Assembly (NCBI RefSeq): GCF_014206945.1 | Contig: NZ_JACHON010000017.1 | Location: forward strand, 1-64,000 | Origin: Gracilibacillus halotolerans | Lineage (GTDB): Bacteria; Bacillota; Bacilli; Bacillales; Amphibacillaceae | DNA length: 64,000 nt | Reading direction: 5' to 3' | Part shown: positions 59,220 to 64,000 of the stretch, one piece after another | Layout: each line of letters opens with the position of its first letter | Position numbering within the stretch: the stretch's first letter is position 1 | The notes under the pieces: generated by a model | The model's database searches: none | Told to the model about the DNA's origin: nothing | The model's input: only the letters and a program-made list of their open reading frames with translations | Made by a program: the position numbers and the translations under genes

Positions 59220-61130
59220 GTGGAGATAGCGTTAAAAGGTGATTATGAGCGATATGTACCTGGATTGAAGGAGCTTAAAAAGGAGATTAACTTTCACTTA
59301 AGTGATGGGGGAATTCCGCTCGTTATCGAAATGAATAATAATGAAGAAACGGTTATTCGTTATGAAAATGGACAAGGGTTAATTTCCTGTAGTGATAATG
59401 AGTATAATTTTTACCGCGCATTTAGCTTATTCATAGAAAATATGAAAAGGAATGAAACCTTTTTCTTAAGAGAATCTGCTCAATTCCGTACAGTTGGACC
59501 GATGTTTGACCTTTCAAGAAATACAGTAATGAATATAGAGGCCTTCAAGGGAATGCTACGCAAGCTTTCGTTGATGGGTTTTAATTCCGCTATGCTTTAT
59601 ATGGAAGATACTTACGAAATTGCGGATGAACCATATTTTGGTTACATGCGTGGGCGATATTCAGAGGAAGAGCTTAGGCAGTTAGATGACTATGCAGCGG
59701 AGCTATCCATTGAACTAATTCCGAGTATTCAGACACTTGCTCACTTAGAAGAATTTTTAAAATGGGAAGCTGTAGCGAACTTAAAGGATACGAGGGGTAT
59801 TCTTTTAGTAGGAGAGGAATCTACCTATGAATTTACTAAAAGAATGATAGAAGCAGCTACAAAACCTTTCCGTACAAATCGCATTCATATCGGGATGGAT
59901 GAAGCGGAGGAATTGGGAAGAGGAATCTACCTAAATAAATTCGGCCACAAGGATCGACTAGAGTTGATGGTTAGTCACTTGAAGCGGATTTTAGCTATTG
60001 TTAATGAAAAGGGTCTAGAGCCGATGATGTGGAGTGACATGTTTTTAAAGCTGGCATCAGACTCAGGTATTGATCAATATGACATGGATATCCAAATCTC
60101 CGACGATTTAAAAAATCTCGTCCCGAAAAACGTGGACCTTGTATTCTGGGATTATTATCATACAGACGTACAGGACTACAAATCGTTGATAAAGAAGCAT
60201 AAGGAAATTAGTGGAACGCCTGTTTTTGCCGGGGGAATTTGGGTTTGGAATACGTTCGGTGTCAACTATACGTTGTCCCTAAAAGCGAGTGAGGCAGCGC
60301 TTCTTGCGTGTAAAGAAGAGGGAGTGCGTGATGTCTTCGTTACGATGTGGGGAGACGATGGGTTTGAAAGTAATTATTTTGCTGCAATGCTTGGTTTGCA
60401 ATATTACGCGGAGCATCAATATAGTAAAACCGTCGACGAAGAAAAGTGGCATGAGCGTCTGAAATTCTGTACAGGTTTAGATGCAGAAACGTACATGTAT
60501 TTCGATCAGCTAGATAATATACCAGGTGTAGAGGAAGGCAGCTCTGATCAAACGAATCCTTCTAAATTCCTGTTATGGCAGGATGTTCTGCTTGGTTTGT
60601 TCGATAAGCATATTGAGGGCTTGGAGGTTGGTGCTCATTATGAGCAATTGTCACAAAAAATAGCAAGCTCACGAGATGCATCGAGAGAGCTGGACTTTAT
60701 CTTAGATGTACCAGAAAAACTAGCGGCAGTTCTTGCTAAAAAAGCGCAAGTGGGAATAAGGTTAAAGACTGCATATGATGGTAATGACAAAGAAGAGCTT
60801 CGTGAAATTGCAACAACGGAATTACCAAAAATCATGAGGCGCGTTGAAGCGTTAAAACAAGCTCACAAAGTGCAGTGGCTGACATTAAATAAACCATTTG
60901 GGTGGGAAGTACTTGATATTAGGTATGGCGGATTGATTTCTCGACTTGCTACTGCTATCGAGCGATTAACAGACTATGTGGATGGGAATCTAGACAAAAT
61001 CGAAGAATTAGAGCAAGAGAGACTTCCGTATAATAGTAACTTAGACAAAACATCAGGGTTAGGGTGGAGTAGTTATTATTACCGAATCGCTACACCTAAC
61101 GTGTTCTTCCACGTGTTACCGATCTATTAA
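59220..61130 (+). CDS. cytosolic beta-N-acetylhexosaminidase (GH20, GcnA-like)
   Basis: 636 aa. The TIM-barrel catalytic part begins RTVGPMFDLSRNTVMNIEAF and has the catalytic pair D227-E228 in IHIGMDEAEELGRG. The C-terminal part (about 430-636) is helical. There is no signal peptide, so it acts inside the cell on imported sugars, cleaving terminal GlcNAc (or GalNAc) from beta-linked oligosaccharides. The GTG start follows GGAAGGGTGATG. It resembles the streptococcal GcnA group. Position after the importer suggests that it splits the transported disaccharide. Confidence 0.88.
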   Translation: MEIALKGDYERYVPGLKELKKEINFHLSDGGIPLVIEMNNNEETVIRYENGQGLISCSDNEYNFYRAFSLFIENMKRNETFFLRESAQFRTVGPMFDLSRNTVMNIEAFKGMLRKLSLMGFNSAMLYMEDTYEIADEPYFGYMRGRYSEEELRQLDDYAAELSIELIPSIQTLAHLEEFLKWEAVANLKDTRGILLVGEESTYEFTKRMIEAATKPFRTNRIHIGMDEAEELGRGIYLNKFGHKDRLELMVSHLKRILAIVNEKGLEPMMWSDMFLKLASDSGIDQYDMDIQISDDLKNLVPKNVDLVFWDYYHTDVQDYKSLIKKHKEISGTPVFAGGIWVWNTFGVNYTLSLKASEAALLACKEEGVRDVFVTMWGDDGFESNYFAAMLGLQYYAEHQYSKTVDEEKWHERLKFCTGLDAETYMYFDQLDNIPGVEEGSSDQTNPSKFLLWQDVLLGLFDKHIEGLEVGAHYEQLSQKIASSRDASRELDFILDVPEKLAAVLAKKAQVGIRLKTAYDGNDKEELREIATTELPKIMRRVEALKQAHKVQWLTLNKPFGWEVLDIRYGGLISRLATAIERLTDYVDGNLDKIEELEQERLPYNSNLDKTSGLGWSSYYYRIATPNVFFHVLPIY

Positions 61131-61151
61131 AGAGTTATTGGGGGTAACGTT

Positions 61152-62192
61152 TTGGCTGAAAGAAATGGGAAATATAGAATTTTAGTAGGTTCTTATGGTT
61201 CGGAAGAAGATGAAGCAATTCAGCTACTAGAATGGGATGCAACATCAAAGGAAATGAGAAAAGTAAAAGGGGTAAATGGAATAGATGCACCATCCTATCT
61301 CACCTATGATTCTGTTAAAAAAGTATGCTACGCGATTAGTGAGACAGTAGATGGGTTAGTGATCAGCTATCAGGTGGGTGAAGAATTAGTAGAAATAAGC
61401 AGGAGGTCTACAGGGGATAACGGTCCTTGTTATGTAAGTAAGGATTCTTCTGGGGACTTCCTCTTCATTACCAATTACGGCGGAGGGAGTCTTTCGCTAC
61501 ATCCTTTAGATACGAATGGTGGTATCAAGGAATACAGTGACAGAATATCTTTTTATCATGATGGAGCAGTGGGAAAAGTCTCGCATCCGCATATTTGCTA
61601 TCCGTTGGGGGACAGTGGCATATATATAGTAGCTGATTTAGGGAAGGATAAACTGTATCTCTTTGAGTTGGATCGAATCAATAAAAAACTGAGGCTAATC
61701 AATACAATCGATGTAACGAAAGGTTCAGGACCTAGACATGTAGAGTATCATGAAGCTAAATCTATTCTGTATGTAGCTAATGAATTCAGTTCGACAGTTT
61801 CTGTTTTTCGATTTAATGAAGAATCCGAAGAGCTAGAGCCTATACAAGAAATAAATGCGCTTTCTGCTCAACAAGCTAAAGTGAATTATAGTGCGGACAT
61901 TCATTTAAGCCCGAATGGTGATTTTTTGTATGTTTCCAATAGAGGGGATAATGTCATAACTTCTTTTCAAGTGATGGAAGATGGAACCTTGGTGTGCTCC
62001 GACGATACTTCTGTCTTAGGTGAATGGCCTAGAAACTTTGTTATTACACCAGATGGAAAGTTTTTGTTAGTGGCAAATGAGCATACAGACAATATAACTG
62101 TTTTTTCAATTGATGAAGCTGGAAATCTGTATTTTGAAAATGTAAGCTATTCCGTGTATCAGCCTACATGTTTATGTGTAATGAATGGGTGA
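61152..62192 (+). CDS. lactonase-family beta-propeller protein (YkgB/Pgl type)
   Basis: 346 aa, predicted seven-bladed beta propeller of the 6-phosphogluconolactonase (YkgB) family: YKVLVGSYGS-type start, then GPRHVEYHEAKSILYVANEF and GEWPRNFVITPDGKFLLVAN. It is likely cytoplasmic and hydrolyses a sugar lactone. The TTG start has GGGGG upstream. Being in the amino-sugar operon, its substrate may be a lactone from GlcNAc or glucose metabolism; this is inference. Confidence 0.82.
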   Translation: MAERNGKYRILVGSYGSEEDEAIQLLEWDATSKEMRKVKGVNGIDAPSYLTYDSVKKVCYAISETVDGLVISYQVGEELVEISRRSTGDNGPCYVSKDSSGDFLFITNYGGGSLSLHPLDTNGGIKEYSDRISFYHDGAVGKVSHPHICYPLGDSGIYIVADLGKDKLYLFELDRINKKLRLINTIDVTKGSGPRHVEYHEAKSILYVANEFSSTVSVFRFNEESEELEPIQEINALSAQQAKVNYSADIHLSPNGDFLYVSNRGDNVITSFQVMEDGTLVCSDDTSVLGEWPRNFVITPDGKFLLVANEHTDNITVFSIDEAGNLYFENVSYSVYQPTCLCVMNG

Positions 62193-62213
62193 ATAACGAG
62201 AGGGTGAGTCTAA

Positions 62214-62669
62214 ATGACGGATATGCTCGTTAATTTGTATAGGCTGCCAGAGGATCAACTTGCAAATAACGAAGATTACTCCATACGTAAAGTACTACCA
62301 CCTGAGAAAAGTGAAGTTGTGACATGGGTGAGAGAACACTTTTCAGATGGTTGGGCGAATGAATGTGATATCGCCTGTTCAATTTCGCCTTCGAAATGCT
62401 TTATTGCTGTGAAAAATGGTGAGATATTAGGTTTTGCCTGTTATGATACGACGTTTCGTAGCTTTTTTGGTCCGACAGGTGTCAGACGATCTGCTAGAGG
62501 TCAGGGTATCGGATTTCAACTCTTGTTATATAGCTTGCTTGAAATGAAACATATGGGCTATGCGTACGCTATAATTGGCGATGCTGGGCCTGTTAAGTTT
62601 TATGAAAAAGCCGTAGGCGCTGTTAAAATATTAGGTCAACCAGTATTGAATCAGATAATGGAAAAATGA
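62214..62669 (+). CDS. GNAT acetyltransferase in the amino-sugar operon
   Basis: 151 aa. The acetyl-CoA motif is PTGVRRSARGQGIGFQLLLY and the C-terminal part is YAYAIIGDAGPVKFYEKAVG. It starts 21 nt after the lactonase stop with ribosome binding site GAGAGGGTGAG and is the last gene of the operon. GNATs near hexosaminidases may acetylate glucosamine or its phosphate, but the substrate is not shown. Confidence 0.85.
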   Translation: MTDMLVNLYRLPEDQLANNEDYSIRKVLPPEKSEVVTWVREHFSDGWANECDIACSISPSKCFIAVKNGEILGFACYDTTFRSFFGPTGVRRSARGQGIGFQLLLYSLLEMKHMGYAYAIIGDAGPVKFYEKAVGAVKILGQPVLNQIMEK

Positions 62670-62818
62670 AGAGAATGATGAATTAGGAGCAGAAATAACA
62701 ATTGTGTTATCCTGTAATTGATTGATAGCAGTACTTGTCTACAACTAGTTATAGTAACGAAAAAAGTCCCAATCATCGATTTTCGATAGGTACTGCATCC
62801 CTAAAGTTAGAGTTTTAA

Positions 62819-62915
62819 TTATGAAGCCGATTGGCTGGATTGATTTCGGTATTGGACCGGACTTATTACAGTCAATTTTGCTTTAATCGTACATGGTTAT
62901 ACCAATATAATGGTA
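62819..62915 (-). mobile_element. IS3-family transposase (OrfB) C-terminal remnant
   Basis: On the minus strand, after a frameshift, the DNA reads YWYN then IKAKLTVISPVQYRNQSSQS and stops at 62819. This matches the end of IS150-group OrfB (YYNNKRIKAKL...LSPVQYRTQ). The following CTCTAACTTTAGGGATGCAGTACC (read in two parts, 62780-62810) resembles an IS3-type end. Only about 30 codons survive, so it is a relic. Rest of 62670-63212: mainly non-coding. Confidence 0.72.
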
Positions 62916-63033
62916 AGTTGCCTCTGGAATTCCGCTGCTTTTAACACATCTTTAATTTGAACCCTTCTTCTTTGCTTTGAGTTTGACCTGAAAGAATTAT
63001 ATAATTTAGACCTCCAATAAAACGAAGTGAAAA

Positions 63034-63080
63034 AACGCATGAAATCGAATGTGAAAACATTGATTTCATGCGTTGAATTT
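63034..63080. repeat. long hairpin in the intergenic region before the LPMO gene
   Basis: AACGCATGAAATC (63034-63046) pairs with GATTTCATGCGTT (63062-63074); inside, AATGT pairs with ACATT around GAAA, with one bulged G. It is followed by GAATTTTTAA. It could end transcription of the plus-strand operon, or be an end fragment of another mobile element. Confidence 0.6.
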
Positions 63081-63212
63081 TTAACATAGATCCAATGGTC
63101 TTGAATTGTGCACTCACTAAAAAAACTATGAAAATCCTTTAGGGTGAAAATTTCGATATTCGGAATAGGAGAATGTTGCTAAGACACATTGAATCGTCCT
63201 TTAGTCATTTTT

Positions 63213-64000
63213 TTATATTTGAATCCATACGTTGCTATTAGTGGGATTTTCACCTAGTGTCCACCAAAGAGCCTCATATGTCTGTCCGTCATGTGTTACT
63301 CGATCGCCGCCAAGATAGATGGTGTCAGTAGACCATGCTGGATAGTCTGAATCAACAGGTGGATCTGTTTCTTCTGGTGGGTCAGTTTCTGTCGGTGGTT
63401 CCTCTTCGCCTTCGCCAACTAGTTCCCAGACAGAAGTCTCTCCAGGTACATCGTTTTGTGACCACCATTTAGCTTCATAGATTAAACCGTTATAAGATAC
63501 TTTGTCACCACTTAAGTAGACAGCGTTAGCATCCCATGCTGGTGCTTCGTTGTCGCCATTATCTTCTCCGTCGCCAGGGTCAGGTCCAGGTACTTCTCCT
63601 TCACCATCAAATGTTACATCAATGACTTGATAGAAGGCGTTTGCTGTATCATATACTTCCCAGTATGCAAAAATAACATGGTAGCCTGAGCGATCTGGGA
63701 TATCACAGTTGTGAGTTACAGTAAAATCTGGTCTTTTTCCGTTGTCATCAATGCTACAGAACAATTCAAAATCTGATCTCTCCAATGGATCGTTCGGGTC
63801 CCACCCTTCTTTTGTAATGTAATAATCCCAATTGGCTGTTGCGTGTGCAGCAGTTAATGTCCATTCAAATGCATATGGTCCGCTAGAAATAGGAACCTTC
63901 GCCCAGCGGTCTGCTGATTGTTCATCTAGCTTAGGGAACACTCCTCCTGCACTTGCGATTTGCCCATCAGGTACACCTGCTTCAGGGAAATTCCCTGGTC
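63213..64000 (-). CDS. secreted chitin-active lytic polysaccharide monooxygenase (AA10) with two CBM5/12 modules, 5' truncated by the window edge
   Basis: The frame is open to the window end and lacks its start, signal peptide and catalytic N-terminal His. The AA10 part (first about 135 residues seen) shows FPEAGVPDGQIASAGG, LDEQSADRWAKVPI, LTAAHATANWDYYITKEGWD and SGYHVIFAYWEVYDTANAFY, including the second copper His in AHATANWDYYI. Two CBM5/12-type modules follow (AWDANAVYLSGDKVSYNGLI, AWSTDTIYLGGDRVTHDGQT) joined by Gly/Asp- and Pro/Glu/Thr-rich linkers. The enzyme would cut crystalline chitin outside the cell. It is probably on its own transcript. Confidence 0.9.
   Translation of the reverse strand, partial: PGNFPEAGVPDGQIASAGGVFPKLDEQSADRWAKVPISSGPYAFEWTLTAAHATANWDYYITKEGWDPNDPLERSDFELFCSIDDNGKRPDFTVTHNCDIPDRSGYHVIFAYWEVYDTANAFYQVIDVTFDGEGEVPGPDPGDGEDNGDNEAPAWDANAVYLSGDKVSYNGLIYEAKWWSQNDVPGETSVWELVGEGEEEPPTETDPPEETDPPVDSDYPAWSTDTIYLGGDRVTHDGQTYEALWWTLGENPTNSNVWIQI

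Overview
The window is low-GC Gram-positive DNA of Bacillaceae type. Supporting signs are strong AGGAGG-type ribosome binding sites, frequent GTG and TTG starts, Bacillus-type families (YjcZ, YugN, YuzA/DUF378, HemAT, MhqD, YkwD), CcpA cre boxes and T-rich hairpin terminators. The gene mix (fluoride channels, chitin LPMO, ChvE-type sugar importer) would suit a halotolerant or marine genus related to Oceanobacillus, Virgibacillus or Gracilibacillus; this placement is inference. No rRNA, tRNA, CRISPR array or intact insertion sequence was seen.

Layout. 1-1000 holds gene remnants, including a frameshifted class A beta-lactamase C-terminus. 1063-5548 is a response regulator/histidine kinase pair followed by a lantibiotic-protection-type ABC transporter with no biosynthetic genes. 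5632-20249 is a mosaic of small stress, DNA repair, acetyltransferase, regulator and transporter genes: HemAT oxygen sensor, deoxyinosine glycosylase, PadR/DUF2812 pair, PlsC, a truncated histidine phosphatase, YugN, GltS-like symporter, and a TetR-MATE-acetyltransferase operon. 20489-24339 is a ChvE/MmsA/MmsB sugar importer. 24451-30234 is mostly membrane proteins, HAD, GNAT, tautomerase and methyltransferase genes. 30435-36067 is a carbohydrate-catabolism group under apparent CcpA control (deacetylase, two-domain class II aldolase, AraC regulator, sugar-phosphate isomerase, Gfo/Idh dehydrogenase).

37727-42572 is the most unusual part: one strong promoter, a leader with a phased direct repeat, and four adjacent genes. 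They encode an unknown 384-aa protein, a membrane-anchored coiled-coil protein, a membrane protein ending in a PIN nuclease domain, and a zinc-finger/TPR protein whose C-terminus carries a HEPN-like Rx4H motif. Two RNase-type folds on a membrane scaffold in one gene block make it the best candidate for an undescribed system.

42617-47572 is an MhqR-type quinone/catechol resistance regulon with three tandem ring-cleaving dioxygenases, an MhqD-like hydrolase and a WrbA-like quinone reductase. 47669-52805 carries an XRE/membrane-protein pair, a WYL regulator pair, a repeat-containing membrane protein, two FluC/CrcB subunits, a DUF2188 protein and a cysteine-rich copper-storage protein. 52950-62669 is an amino-sugar locus: two GntR regulators, MurQ etherase, an ABC importer lacking its ATPase, a cytosolic GH20 hexosaminidase, a lactonase and a GNAT. 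A shared operator motif and a cre box tie it together. After an IS3 remnant, the window ends inside a secreted chitin-type LPMO with two carbohydrate-binding modules. Together these suggest growth on chitin or cell-wall amino sugars.

Many starts were moved downstream of the longest open frame because the upstream start codon lies inside the ribosome binding site. Three short genes (6443-6538, 12101-12199, 32797-32967) were found by reading intergenic DNA.
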